DNA of 62,055 bases from Bacteroidota bacterium (GCA_023432805.1 JAEYUG010000038.1:1-62055), one strand, 5' to 3'. Counted from the stretch's first letter, positions 25,452 through 34,572 are shown. The notes: generated by a model not told the origin, from the letters alone. Made by a program: numbers and translations.

Positions 25452-27278
25452 TCAGTCGCCATCTGCGCGCCAGACTTCGCGTCCCGCACTCCATGTTGCA
25501 CGCACGCGCGTGCCGCGCAGTTCCGCATCCGGCACCGAAAGCAGATCGCGATCCAGGACGACGAAGTCTGCCCAGCGCCCCGGCATCAGACTTCCGACCC
25601 TGTCCTCCATGCCGCCCGCCCGCGCCGCCCACCGCGTAAAGGCGAGCACGGCCTCGCGTCGCGTCATCCGCTGCTCGCCGTACCAACCCTCCGCATACCG
25701 TCGCGACGATGCCGCTGCAGCGTCCGCAAGCTGGAAATCACGATCGATGTCCCCTTGCGAGGAGGGATGCCCGTCGGCGTCGCGGCGCGTGCACGCGGCG
25801 TGGATGCCTGCAATGGGATCCGGGCGTTCGATGGGGAAGTCGCTGCCACCGGGAATCCATGCCCCTGCGTCGAGCAGCGCGCGCCATGCATAAGCATGCG
25901 TGACGCGTTCGGGACCGAGACGCCGCTCCGCCCAGCGCATGTCGCTCGTGCAGTGCACGGGCTGCATCGAGGGAATCACACCCGCGCGCACGAAGCGCCC
26001 CACATCGTCGGGACGCAGCACCTGCACGTGCTCGATCCGGAATTCGATCCGTGAACGCACATCCGTCGTCGTGGCGCGTGCATCCTGATTGCGTGCCTGC
26101 TCGAAGGCATCGAGTGCGAGGGCATTGCCCGCGTCCCCGATCGCATGCACGCAAACCTGCAGACCACGGTCACGCGCACGCCGGGCCTCGTGAACGATCG
26201 TATCACGTTCGCAGAGCTGCAGCCCGCGGTTGCCCGCATCGTCGCTGTACTCGTCGAAGAGCAGGGCGCCGCGTGAACCCAGCGCACCGTCCGCGTACAG
26301 CTTGAGTCCCGACAGCACCAGCCGGTCATCGCCGTCCACCGTGCGGCCGCTCGCCACGAGTGCCTCCCAGTCATCACCCCGACCGTCGATGTACCCGACG
26401 ACACGGAAGGGAAACTCCCCGCGCGCGATCAGCGAGCGCAACGCCGCAATCGAAGGAGCAAGGACCCCCATGTCGTGCATGCCCGTCATGCCCTTCGACA
26501 GGCAGGTGTGCACCGCATGGCGGTATGCCACGTCGAACTCCGCTGGCGTGGTCGGGGGAATCACACCTCGCACAAGATCGGCTGCATTGTCCACCAGCAC
26601 ACCCGTCGGCTCGCCCGTCGCGTCACGAAGGATACGCCCACCTGTGGGATCCGGGGTCGCGCGCGTGATGCCCGCCCGCGCGAGTGCGAGCGAATTGCAC
26701 CACGCTGCGTGTCCGTCCACCCGTCGCAGGTACACCGGATGCGTCGTACAGATGGCGTCGAGGTCCGCGCGTGTGGGGAAGGCGCGGCCGGCCCACAGAT
26801 TCTGATCCCACCCGCGACCTTGGATCCAGCTTCCCGCCGGCGTCTCCGCTGCCCGTGCACGCACGCGATCGGTGACCTCGGCCACGGAGCGCAGTTGATG
26901 CAGCGAGAGGATGAGTGCTTCCTGGCCGAGACCGAACAGGTGCGCATGCGCATCGATGAAGCCCGGAAACACATGCCCGCCACCGAGGTCCACGACCGCC
27001 GCGTCCTGTGCGGAAGCCTCCAATTCCCGCCGCGTCCCGGCCCCGACCACACGTCCCGCGCGCACGAGCAACGCCTCGGCCGTGCTCCACGAATCATCAA
27101 CAAGATGGAACACGGCGTTCACGAACACGGTGTCCGCCGTGGCGGCAGGGGGAAGGGCATGCGCGGCGGATGGTGAGGGAGCGGATGTCATGGTCGATAC
27201 CTTTCCTATGCAGACGATGCAGAACAGCGCGACGATGGTCGTGCGTCCATGGGGTGGGGAGACGGTGTGGTGCTTCAT
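25452..27278 (-). CDS. YtcJ-like amidohydrolase
   Basis: 608 aa. Metal-dependent hydrolase of the amidohydrolase superfamily, YtcJ/NfdA-like subgroup. Motifs: FPGFIDAHAHLFGLG (first metal histidines), GWDQNLW, SGLKLYADGALGSRGA, CVHAIGDAGN, RIEHVQ, GSDFPIE and LAFTRWAARA near the end. Substrate unknown; relatives act on N-substituted formamides and similar amides. The start is uncertain: the ATG at 27278 gives a hydrophobic, signal-like N-terminus (TTIVALFCIVCIG) without a clear Shine-Dalgarno; the ATG at 27191 would give a cytoplasmic protein. The gene is divergent from the peptidase/barrel gene. Confidence 0.85.
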   Translation of the reverse strand: MKHHTVSPPHGRTTIVALFCIVCIGKVSTMTSAPSPSAAHALPPAATADTVFVNAVFHLVDDSWSTAEALLVRAGRVVGAGTRRELEASAQDAAVVDLGGGHVFPGFIDAHAHLFGLGQEALILSLHQLRSVAEVTDRVRARAAETPAGSWIQGRGWDQNLWAGRAFPTRADLDAICTTHPVYLRRVDGHAAWCNSLALARAGITRATPDPTGGRILRDATGEPTGVLVDNAADLVRGVIPPTTPAEFDVAYRHAVHTCLSKGMTGMHDMGVLAPSIAALRSLIARGEFPFRVVGYIDGRGDDWEALVASGRTVDGDDRLVLSGLKLYADGALGSRGALLFDEYSDDAGNRGLQLCERDTIVHEARRARDRGLQVCVHAIGDAGNALALDAFEQARNQDARATTTDVRSRIEFRIEHVQVLRPDDVGRFVRAGVIPSMQPVHCTSDMRWAERRLGPERVTHAYAWRALLDAGAWIPGGSDFPIERPDPIAGIHAACTRRDADGHPSSQGDIDRDFQLADAAAASSRRYAEGWYGEQRMTRREAVLAFTRWAARAGGMEDRVGSLMPGRWADFVVLDRDLLSVPDAELRGTRVRATWSAGREVWRADGD

Positions 27279-27325
27279 GTCGTGTTCGGAATGCGTGGTG
27301 GCGAAGACAGGGGGAAACAGCTTCC

Positions 27326-27357
27326 TTGACAGGCCTTCATGGGATGGCTATGTTTTC
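27326..27357 (+). promoter_or_regulatory. promoter of the peptidase/propeller/barrel gene
   Basis: TTGACA at 27326-27331, 17 bases, TATGTTTTC at 27349-27357. It fits both a sigma-70-like promoter and the Bacteroidota TTG-N20-TAnnTTTG form. The leader to the ATG at 27378 is about 15 bases, which excludes a start at 27339. Confidence 0.65.
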
Positions 27358-27377
27358 CATGTAAAGTTGATGAAAAT

Positions 27378-30300
27378 ATGAAGAAACTCCTTTTCGGCGC
27401 ACGACGGCTTCCCCCGTGTGCATGTGCATTGCCTGCCGGCTTCCGCGTCCTCGTGCGCGCGGTGATCCTTCCTGTCATCCTCGCCGTCCTTCCTTCCCAT
27501 GCGCTGGACGCACAGGTCTTTGGCAAGAACAAGGTGCAGTACGACACGTTCACCTGGTACTACATTCAGTCGGCGCATTTCGACGTGTACTTCACTGAGG
27601 GCGGTGATGCGCTCGCATCGTTCACTGCGCGCGCGGCCGAGGCCGCGCTCGTGTCGATCCAGCAGGATTTCCGCTACCGGATCACCAACCGCATTCCGAT
27701 CGTGGTGTACAACTCGCATAACGACTTCCAGCAGACGAACGTCGTCGGGGTCTACATGGAGGAGGGCATCGGCGGTGTGACCGAGCTGTTCAAGAACCGC
27801 GTGGTGATCCCGTTCGAGGGCAGCTACAAGGCGTTCCGCCACGTGATCCACCACGAGCTCGTGCATGCGGTGATCAACGACATGTTTTATGGTGGATCGA
27901 TTCAGGCTGTGATCGCCAACAGCATCCGACTGCAGCTGCCGCTCTGGTTCAACGAAGGCATCGCCGAGTATCAGGCGCAGGGGGGATGGGACACGCATTC
28001 GGACATGTTCATCCGCGATGCGGCCACGAGCAACTACCTGCCGCCGATCCCGTATCTCGGCGGCTACTTCGCCTACCGCGGGGGACAGTCGGTCTGGTGG
28101 TACATCGCCGAAAAGTACGGCCGGCAGAAGATCGGCGAAATCATGAACCGCGTGCGCGGCTCGCGCAACCTCGATCAGGGGTTCAAGGCTGCGATCGGCC
28201 TGACGGTCGAGGAACTGTCCGAAAGATGGATGAAAGAACAGAAGGTGATCTACTGGCCCGACGTGGCCGTGCGCACCTCGCCCGAAGACTACGCCCGACG
28301 CCTGACCGATCACACAAAGCTGCAGAACTTCTACAATACGAGTCCCGCGATCTCACCCTCGGGCGATCGCATCGCATTCATCTCCGACCGCGACGACTTC
28401 TTCAGCGTCTACACCATGTCGACCACCGACGAAAAGGATGTGAAGCTGCTGGTGGAAGGACAGACCACGAACGATTTCGAGGAACTGCATCTGCTGACTC
28501 CGGGACTTTCCTGGAGTCCCGATGGGAAGCGTCTGGCCCTCGCGGCCAAGTCGGGCGCCAGTGACGCGATTCACGTCATCGACGTGGCAACCGGTGCACG
28601 CGAGACCCTCCCGCCACGCAAGGACGGCATCTTCAGCGTCTCCTGGTCACCCGACGGGTCGAAGATCGCGTATGTCGGCAACACGGTTGCGCAATCGGAT
28701 ATCTGGATCTACGATCTGCGCACGAAGGAGACCCGCAACCTGACGAGCGACATCTTCTCTGACGCACAGCCTTCGTGGTCGCCCGACAGCCGCACGATCT
28801 ACTTCACGTCCGACCGCGGTGCGACATTGAACGGACGCGACCTGCCGCCCTCGTTCGACATCTTCGAACATGACTACTCGCAGATGGATCTCTACGCCGT
28901 GTCCGTCGACGACGGACACATCCGCAGGCTCAGCGACACCCCGGAGGCCGGTGAATCCTTCCCCGTCGCCACGCCTGATGGCCTGCACCTGCTCTTCATT
29001 TCCGACCGCAACGGCATCAACAATCTCTACGTCCGCACCCTCGCGACGGGGGCTGATTCAGCGCTGACCAACAGCCTGACCGGTGTCTATCAGATTTCGC
29101 TTTCGTCCGACGGCAACAAGCTGGCCTTTGCGTCCATGTATGAAGCGGGTTTCGACATCTTCCTCATGAAGGCACCGCTCGATGCCGAACGCACTGCCAT
29201 ACCGCCGGTCACCGAGTTCATCACGCGACGTGCGCGCGAACGCGCATTCGCTGCATCCCGCTCCATCGCCCAGCCTGTCGATACGACCATTACGCGCGCG
29301 ACCGTCACCTACGGCGATGATGTCGCCGTCTCGATCGGCGAATTCGGGCAGTCCGGTACCAGCGTGAGCGACACCCTCGCCGGCAGCGGCAACAGCGCGC
29401 GGATGCTCTTTTCCGAGCGCGAACGTGCTCGGCGCAGCAGCACTGAAACAACCGACGTCTTCGACGTGAAGGGAAATGTCGCCAGCGACGGCTCCTACGT
29501 CGTCAACAAGTACAAGATCAGTTTCTCCCCGGATCTGGTGTATGGCAACGCCGGCTACAACACATTCTACGGTGTGCTCGGCACCACCGAGATGGCCTTC
29601 AGCGACATGCTCGGCAACCATCAGATCTTCTTTCTCACCAACCTCATCGGAGATCTGAAAAACAGCGACTACGCGCTCAGCTACCTGCATCTTCCGGGAC
29701 GTCTGGACTGGGGCCTGCAGGGCTTCCACAGCGCGCGCTTCCTGTACGGATATTCGGGTGAGAACATCTTCCTCTATCGGTATCGTCAGTACGGACTCGG
29801 CGTGTCGGCTCTCTACCCGCTCGACCGCTTCAACCGCATCGAGGGTTCGTTGACCTACATGAACATCTCGCAGGAAAATCTCGACCTGCCCGAGATCTAC
29901 GAACGCGGATTGCTCCTGCCCAACATCGCCTGGGTGCATGACAATTCCCTCTGGGGCACCTGGGCACCCGTCCGTGGATCCCGATACGAGGTGCGGCTCT
30001 TCGGTTCTCCCGGTCTCGGGGGAAATACGCTGCAGTTCGGCAGTGCGATGGTGGATTACAGGAAGTACTACAAATTCTGGCAGGACTTTTCGTTCGTGCT
30101 TCGCGGTGCAGCCGGGGGAAGCTTCGGTCGCAATCCCCAACGCTTCTTCATCGGAGGCACGGAAAACTGGATCAACCGGACATTCGAGCAGGGACGCATT
30201 CCCATCGACAATGTGGAGGATTACGCCTTCCTCACACCCGTGCTTCCCTTGCGCGGATACAATTACAATGCGCGCATCGCCCGCTATTACATGCTCGGCA

Positions 30301-30605
30301 ATGCGGAGCTGCGGTTTCCGCTCGTCAAGTATTTTCTCGGAGGTGTGCTCCCGTATCTGCTGCAGACATTGAATGCAGCGATGTTCGTGGACGTGGGTAC
30401 CGCACTCGACAAGCCGGAAACCTTCCGATCATACATGAAGGATGCCGACGGCAGATCGATGCCGCAGGATCTCCTCGTGGGTACTGGCGTCGGTGCGCGC
30501 ATGTGGTTTCTGGGTTTCCCACTGCGATTTGATGTCGCATGGTCGTATCTGGGAAATGGCTTCTCCACGCCGAAGTATTATTTTTCGCTCGGCGCAGAAT
30601 TCTAA
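27378..30605 (+). CDS. metallopeptidase-like / beta-propeller / outer-membrane barrel protein
   Basis: 1075 aa. A signal peptide covers about residues 1-45. Residues 50-300 form a gluzincin-like metallopeptidase domain (peptidase MA type): HELVH at 159-163 and FNEGIAEY with Glu193, suitable as third zinc ligand. Residues 320-640 are PD40/TolB-like propeller blades (AISPSGDRIAFISDRD, LSWSPDGKRLALA, VSWSPDGSKIAYVG, PSWSPDSRTIYFTSDRG, and others). After a linker, residues 720-1075 look like an outer-membrane barrel with a D15-type end (LRFPLVKYFLGG, FVDVGTAL, YYFSLGAEF). Probably anchored in the outer membrane; whether the peptidase faces periplasm or outside is unknown. Monocistronic or with asd (22-base gap). 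Confidence 0.78.
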   Translation: MKKLLFGARRLPPCACALPAGFRVLVRAVILPVILAVLPSHALDAQVFGKNKVQYDTFTWYYIQSAHFDVYFTEGGDALASFTARAAEAALVSIQQDFRYRITNRIPIVVYNSHNDFQQTNVVGVYMEEGIGGVTELFKNRVVIPFEGSYKAFRHVIHHELVHAVINDMFYGGSIQAVIANSIRLQLPLWFNEGIAEYQAQGGWDTHSDMFIRDAATSNYLPPIPYLGGYFAYRGGQSVWWYIAEKYGRQKIGEIMNRVRGSRNLDQGFKAAIGLTVEELSERWMKEQKVIYWPDVAVRTSPEDYARRLTDHTKLQNFYNTSPAISPSGDRIAFISDRDDFFSVYTMSTTDEKDVKLLVEGQTTNDFEELHLLTPGLSWSPDGKRLALAAKSGASDAIHVIDVATGARETLPPRKDGIFSVSWSPDGSKIAYVGNTVAQSDIWIYDLRTKETRNLTSDIFSDAQPSWSPDSRTIYFTSDRGATLNGRDLPPSFDIFEHDYSQMDLYAVSVDDGHIRRLSDTPEAGESFPVATPDGLHLLFISDRNGINNLYVRTLATGADSALTNSLTGVYQISLSSDGNKLAFASMYEAGFDIFLMKAPLDAERTAIPPVTEFITRRARERAFAASRSIAQPVDTTITRATVTYGDDVAVSIGEFGQSGTSVSDTLAGSGNSARMLFSERERARRSSTETTDVFDVKGNVASDGSYVVNKYKISFSPDLVYGNAGYNTFYGVLGTTEMAFSDMLGNHQIFFLTNLIGDLKNSDYALSYLHLPGRLDWGLQGFHSARFLYGYSGENIFLYRYRQYGLGVSALYPLDRFNRIEGSLTYMNISQENLDLPEIYERGLLLPNIAWVHDNSLWGTWAPVRGSRYEVRLFGSPGLGGNTLQFGSAMVDYRKYYKFWQDFSFVLRGAAGGSFGRNPQRFFIGGTENWINRTFEQGRIPIDNVEDYAFLTPVLPLRGYNYNARIARYYMLGNAELRFPLVKYFLGGVLPYLLQTLNAAMFVDVGTALDKPETFRSYMKDADGRSMPQDLLVGTGVGARMWFLGFPLRFDVAWSYLGNGFSTPKYYFSLGAEF

Positions 30606-30627
30606 CATCGGAGGAGGAGGGATCGTC

Positions 30628-31650
30628 ATGAAGCTCTATGACATCGTCGTCGTCGGTGCGACCGGACTTGTCGGACGTACCATACTGTCCGTGCTCGAGC
30701 AGCGTGGATTTCCTGCAGACCGCATCGTCGCGGTTGCGAGCCGGAAATCCGTGGGCATGGAAATCCTCTACAAGGATCAGGTTCTGCACGTCCAGGAGAC
30801 CAGCGAGGAGGCCTTCCGTAACGCACAGATCGCCTTCTTCGCGGCGGGCGGAATGGTCAGCCGGCACTGGGCGCCGATTGCCGCCGAGCACTGCAGCCTC
30901 GTCGTCGACAACAGCAGCGAGTTCCGCATGCAGGCCGAGATCCCCCTTGTCGTGCCGGAGGTGAATCCCCGAGCCATCTTCACATCCCGTTCGCGCATCG
31001 TCGCCAATCCCAATTGTTCGACCATCCAGCTCGTCGTTGCGCTAAAGCCGCTGCATGATGCGTGGCGTATCCGTCGCGTCGTCGTTGCGACCTATCAGGC
31101 TGTCAGCGGTGCCGGACAGCGCGGCGTGCAGCAACTCGTGCATGAGCGTGCGGGCGAGTCGGTAGAACATCCCGTCTTTCCACATCCGATCCATGGCAAC
31201 GCGCTGCCGCACATCGCGCAGTTCTACTCCGACGGCCTGACCAGGGAGGAGTACAAGATGATCGACGAGACGCGGAAGATTCTCGGAGACCGGACCATCC
31301 GCATCGCACCGACCTGCGTGCGCGTACCGGTGGCCAATTGCCACAGTGAGGCGGTGACGATCGAGTTCGAACGGCCCTTCGACGTGGCTTCCGCACGGCA
31401 GGTGCTGGAGCACGCACCGGGTATCGTGGTGCTCGACGATCCCGGGGCTTTCCTCTATCCCATCGCAACGAATGTCAGCGGACGCGACGAGGTCTTCGTC
31501 GGCCGTATCCGGCGGGACGAAAGTGTGTCGAACGGGCTGGCACTGTGGATCGTAGCCGACAATCTGCGCAAGGGTGCTGCCACGAACGCCGTGCAGATTG
31601 CCGAGGCGTGGATCAAGGGTCCGGAAGCCTTCAAGGTCGAACATGGCTGA
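30628..31650 (+). CDS. asd: aspartate-semialdehyde dehydrogenase
   Basis: 340 aa. Reduces aspartyl phosphate to the semialdehyde for lysine, threonine, methionine and diaminopimelate synthesis. NADP site VVVGATGLVGRTIL; SRKSVG; catalytic Cys in NPNCSTIQLVVAL; YQAVSGAGQRGVQQL; catalytic His within RVPVANCHSEAV. The ATG at 30628 follows a strong GGAGGAGGAGG at 30610-30620. An open frame reaching back to 30442 is only the shadow of the preceding gene. It stands alone, without other lysine-pathway genes nearby. Confidence 0.96.
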   Translation: MKLYDIVVVGATGLVGRTILSVLEQRGFPADRIVAVASRKSVGMEILYKDQVLHVQETSEEAFRNAQIAFFAAGGMVSRHWAPIAAEHCSLVVDNSSEFRMQAEIPLVVPEVNPRAIFTSRSRIVANPNCSTIQLVVALKPLHDAWRIRRVVVATYQAVSGAGQRGVQQLVHERAGESVEHPVFPHPIHGNALPHIAQFYSDGLTREEYKMIDETRKILGDRTIRIAPTCVRVPVANCHSEAVTIEFERPFDVASARQVLEHAPGIVVLDDPGAFLYPIATNVSGRDEVFVGRIRRDESVSNGLALWIVADNLRKGAATNAVQIAEAWIKGPEAFKVEHG

Positions 31651-31674
31651 GAAGTACCCTCGCAGGGATGACAG

Positions 31675-31690
31675 TTTTTCGTATCTTTGC
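31675..31690 (+). promoter_or_regulatory. hppD promoter core
   Basis: TTTTTCGTATCTTTGC, with TATCTTTG (31682-31689) a perfect match to the Bacteroidota -7 element TAnnTTTG. No TTG at the usual distance upstream. It leaves a leader of about 100 bases before the hppD ATG. Confidence 0.55.
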
Positions 31691-31739
31691 GGCTGACTGT
31701 TCCCGCGCACGCACCTCTCACTCGTACGACAGATGATCA

Positions 31740-31756
31740 CGGCCTTGGCGAGGCCG
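31740..31756 (+). other. hairpin in the hppD leader
   Basis: CGGCCT, loop TGGCG, AGGCCG: 6-bp stem in the 5' untranslated region, about 38 bases before the ATG. It may be incidental or regulatory. Confidence 0.3.
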
Positions 31757-31793
31757 CGGTCAGCGACTTTTCACGTTCATATCCGGAGCCTTC

Positions 31794-32909
31794 ATGACCC
31801 CCGACAGCAACGAACTCGCCCCCGACATCCTGCCGCTGCGTGCGGTGCACCATCTCGAAATCTACTGCGGCAATGCCAAACAGTCGGCCTATTTCTACAG
31901 GCTCGCCTTCGGCTTTTCGCTGGTCGGCTATCGCGGTCCCGAAACAGGGGACCGGACGAAGGTTTCGTATGCGCTGCAGCAGGACAAGATCCGTCTGATT
32001 CTCACCACTCCGCTGGGTGAGGATGCTGTCATCACTCCGTTTCTTGCGCGTCATGGTGACGGTGTGCGCGACATCGCGATGGAGACGACGGATGCCGAGT
32101 TCTGCTTCGGCACGACGGTCGCACGTGGCGCCCGCGCAGTTCTCGAACCGACGGTGGTGGAGGACGAACATGGTTCGATGAAGATTGCGACAGTCGCCAC
32201 CTATGGCGATACCGTGCATACTTTCGTCGAGAAGAACGGATATGCAGGACCGTTTCTGCCCGGGTTTGTTGCAACTCCCGCAGACACGCTGGCGCGTCCC
32301 GTTGGGTTGACCTACGTCGATCACGTGGTCGGCAACATGGGGTGGAACGAGATGAATGCGACGGTTGAATTCTACAACCAGGTATTCGGATTCTCGCGCT
32401 TCGTGTCGTTCGACGACACGGACATCTCGACCGAGTACAGTGCGCTCCGTTCGACCGTGGTGTCGAATCAGAACAAGTGGATCAAGTTTCCGATCAACGA
32501 ACCCGCAGAGGGCAAGCGCCGTTCGCAGATCGAGGAGTACATCATGTACAACAATGGTCCCGGTGTGCAGCACATCGCCATGGCGACCGACAACATCGTC
32601 GAGACGATCAGCCGCATGCGCGCACAGGGCGTTGAGTTCCTGAATACACCTCCGTCATACTACGACAACCTGATCGAGCGTGTCGGCCCCATCGACGAGC
32701 ATCTGCCGATTCTTTCCGAACACGGCATCCTGGTCGACCGCGACGACAAGGGCTACATGCTCCAGCTGTTCACGAAGCCGGTTGAGGATCGTCCCACGCT
32801 CTTCATCGAGATCATTCAGCGCAAGGGTGGTGAGAGTTTCGGCAAGGGGAATTTCAAGGCGCTGTTCGAGTCCATCGAACGTGAGCAGGAGCGTCGTGGC
32901 AATCTGTAA
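31794..32909 (+). CDS. hppD: 4-hydroxyphenylpyruvate dioxygenase
   Basis: 371 aa. Converts 4-hydroxyphenylpyruvate and O2 to homogentisate and CO2 in tyrosine breakdown. Two vicinal-oxygen-chelate halves; the iron ligands are His177 (YVDHVVGN), His260 (GVQHIAM) and Glu339 (LFIEIIQR). GFSRFVSFDDTDISTEYSAL and the C-terminal GKGNFKALFESIEREQ are typical. GGAG lies 6 bases before the ATG. No other tyrosine-catabolism genes are adjacent. Requires O2, so it points to an aerobic or microaerobic host. Confidence 0.96.
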   Translation: MTPDSNELAPDILPLRAVHHLEIYCGNAKQSAYFYRLAFGFSLVGYRGPETGDRTKVSYALQQDKIRLILTTPLGEDAVITPFLARHGDGVRDIAMETTDAEFCFGTTVARGARAVLEPTVVEDEHGSMKIATVATYGDTVHTFVEKNGYAGPFLPGFVATPADTLARPVGLTYVDHVVGNMGWNEMNATVEFYNQVFGFSRFVSFDDTDISTEYSALRSTVVSNQNKWIKFPINEPAEGKRRSQIEEYIMYNNGPGVQHIAMATDNIVETISRMRAQGVEFLNTPPSYYDNLIERVGPIDEHLPILSEHGILVDRDDKGYMLQLFTKPVEDRPTLFIEIIQRKGGESFGKGNFKALFESIEREQERRGNL

Positions 32910-32936
32910 CACACCTGCAATCGAGAGGGGAACCCC

Positions 32937-33239
32937 GTGAACGAATCCCGGGTTCGCCGTCTCGCCACGGAAGGACGCGTCGAGGTGACACGCAAGATGT
33001 TCAAGCGACTCACGCGCATGAGCATCCGAACGTCCGCACTCGTTGCGCGTGTCTCCCGGTGCGAGATGAAGGATGAAAACGTGTTCGCGTATCCGGATTA
33101 CGCCTGCAGGCTGGGTTTGCGTGAAGCGACACGCGATTTTGACATGGTATGCGTGCAAACCGGCGATGGACGTACGGTACGCATTGTCGGCATCGTCGAC
33201 TGCGGCGGACTCGCAACCCTGATGAAGAAGGAATCATGA
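32937..33239 (+). CDS. small protein upstream of a YgiT-type zinc-finger gene (toxin position, unrecognised)
   Basis: 100 aa from the GTG at 32937, with GAGAGGGG upstream. Basic N-terminal half (MSIRTSALVARVSRCEMKD) and a beta-rich end with GDGRTVRIVGIVD. It overlaps the YgiT-type gene by 4 bases (ATGA), the usual layout in which a toxin-like DUF4258 or MqsR protein precedes its zinc-finger partner. A faint similarity to DUF4258 (YPD turn, then hydrophobic-DGR-hydrophobic strand) is visible, but the signature H-A-x-x-R-M is absent. I do not claim a function. Confidence 0.5.
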   Translation: MNESRVRRLATEGRVEVTRKMFKRLTRMSIRTSALVARVSRCEMKDENVFAYPDYACRLGLREATRDFDMVCVQTGDGRTVRIVGIVDCGGLATLMKKES

Positions 33240-33616
33240 AATCCCGCACCTATTCATCCTGTTCCTACTGTGGCTGTGCTGTCGATGAACAGCATGTCCG
33301 CATCGAGATGTGGTTCGGCGAGTCGCTCGTCGTGTTCGAGCATGTGCCGGCAGGCGTGTGTTCGAATTGCGGTGAGGAGTACTTCGCCGCCGAGATTCAG
33401 GACAAGATGCTGACCATGATCAAGACACCTGCGAAGAAGACGATGGAGGTTCCCGTCTACTCGTTTTCGGATCCACTCACCGTCGCAAAGGTGGCCGCAC
33501 GCCGCCAAAAGCAGGAGAAGGAGGAACCCGATGCGCAGACCGAAGAGCATGTGGTGACCGACGACGACATTGCGGCTCTGCTCGAGTCGAATCCCGAAGA
33601 CTGGGACGACATGTAG
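33236..33616 (+). CDS. YgiT-type zinc-finger protein (MqsA N-terminal-like)
   Basis: 126 aa. Two CxxC knuckles, C9-x-x-C12 (CSYCGC) and C42-x-x-C45 (GVCSNCGEEYF), form the YgiT-type zinc domain at residues 1-60, seen in antitoxins such as MqsA and in proteins paired with DUF4258. No C-terminal Xre-type DNA-binding domain; instead a Lys/Glu-rich stretch and an acidic tail (DDDIAALLESNPEDWDD), so it is not a full MqsA. Translationally coupled to the 100-aa gene before it and followed by a strong terminator. Confidence 0.75.
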   Translation: MKSRTYSSCSYCGCAVDEQHVRIEMWFGESLVVFEHVPAGVCSNCGEEYFAAEIQDKMLTMIKTPAKKTMEVPVYSFSDPLTVAKVAARRQKQEKEEPDAQTEEHVVTDDDIAALLESNPEDWDDM

Positions 33617-33644
33617 CGACAACACCACGTCCACCACTAGCCGG

Positions 33645-33667
33645 AACCCGGGTCCTCCCGGGTTTTC
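33645..33667 (+). terminator. intrinsic terminator after the YgiT pair
   Basis: AACCCGGG, loop TCCT, CCCGGGTT then TTC: perfect 8-bp stem running into TTTT. It ends the hppD-YgiT region before the mla promoter. Confidence 0.8.
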
Positions 33668-33702
33668 GCGTTGGGAAGGCGCTGCGTGGACGCTGTCGCA
33701 CA

Positions 33703-33733
33703 TTGGATTTTGGGTGTGGGTTCGGTACTTTTC
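33703..33733 (+). promoter_or_regulatory. promoter of the mla operon
   Basis: TTG at 33703-33705, 20 bases, TACTTTTC at 33726-33733: good Bacteroidota-type match, ending 15 bases before the mlaE ATG at 33748. Confidence 0.6.
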
Positions 33734-33747
33734 CTAGCTTAGATGAA

Positions 33748-34572
33748 ATGAACGACCTCAACGGCACCATGATCTCCAACAAGGTCCAGTCACTGGCTTC
33801 GATGTATCAGGCGCGTCTCATGCGCTCGATGGAGGAAGTGTACGGTATCACCATGTTCGGTCTGCGATTCTTCAAGTACGCGTTCAGGCCACCGTGGGAG
33901 TTGAGTGAAGTACGCAAGCACATGGACGAGCTCGGTGCCAAGTCCATCCCGCTGCTGACCGTCGTGGGACTCATCATGGGCGTGATTCTGGCGCTGCAGT
34001 CGCGTCCCACTCTCGATCGTTTTGGCGCCGGGTCCTTCCTGCCCGCGATGATCGCACTGACCATCGTGCGTGAACTGGGTCCCGTCATCACGGCGCTCAT
34101 TGTCGCAGGCCGCGTGAGCTCCGGTATCGGTGCAGAACTCGGCAGCATGAAGGTGACCGAGCAGATCGATGCGCTCGAGGTCAGCGCGGTCGATCCCTTC
34201 AACCATCTCGTCGTGACGCGTGTGCTGGCATGTGCGATCATGATGCCGCTGCTGACGGCGTACGTCGACTTCCTCTCGATCTTCGGCGGGTACCTCAGCG
34301 AGGTGCTGTCGTCGAACACCACCTTCCAATTGTACTTCTCCGAAGTCATCTCGTCCCTGAAATTCCTCGACGTCATTCCGGGTGTGGGCAAGACCATCGT
34401 CTTCGGGTACATCATCGGGTTGATCGGCGCGTATCAGGGATTCAACACCACGCGAGGGACCGAAGGGGTGGGGCGTGCAGCCACCACCGCCGTCGTGCTC
34501 GCTTCACTGAACATCATTTTTGTCGACATGGTGATCATTCAGCTGACGCTCATGCTGTTCGGAGGCGGGTGA
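33748..34572 (+). CDS. mlaE: MlaE-type ABC permease for phospholipid transport
   Basis: 274 aa. Conserved core of the MlaE/DUF140 family: IPLLTVVGLIMGVILALQ, TIVRELGPVITALIVAGRVSSGIGAELGSMKVTEQIDAL and VVTRVLACAIMMPLL, with five or so membrane helices. Inner-membrane permease of the Mla system that moves phospholipids between inner and outer membranes. The ATG at 33748 fits the promoter just upstream. Followed directly (1-base overlap) by the ATPase gene and then by the MCE protein; the MlaC and MlaB components are not encoded here. Confidence 0.93.
   Translation: MNDLNGTMISNKVQSLASMYQARLMRSMEEVYGITMFGLRFFKYAFRPPWELSEVRKHMDELGAKSIPLLTVVGLIMGVILALQSRPTLDRFGAGSFLPAMIALTIVRELGPVITALIVAGRVSSGIGAELGSMKVTEQIDALEVSAVDPFNHLVVTRVLACAIMMPLLTAYVDFLSIFGGYLSEVLSSNTTFQLYFSEVISSLKFLDVIPGVGKTIVFGYIIGLIGAYQGFNTTRGTEGVGRAATTAVVLASLNIIFVDMVIIQLTLMLFGGG

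Noticed and set aside
27339..27377. Extended N-terminus (start at 27339) of the peptidase/barrel protein
   Set aside because: It would lie on top of the promoter's -10 element and spoil the signal peptide.
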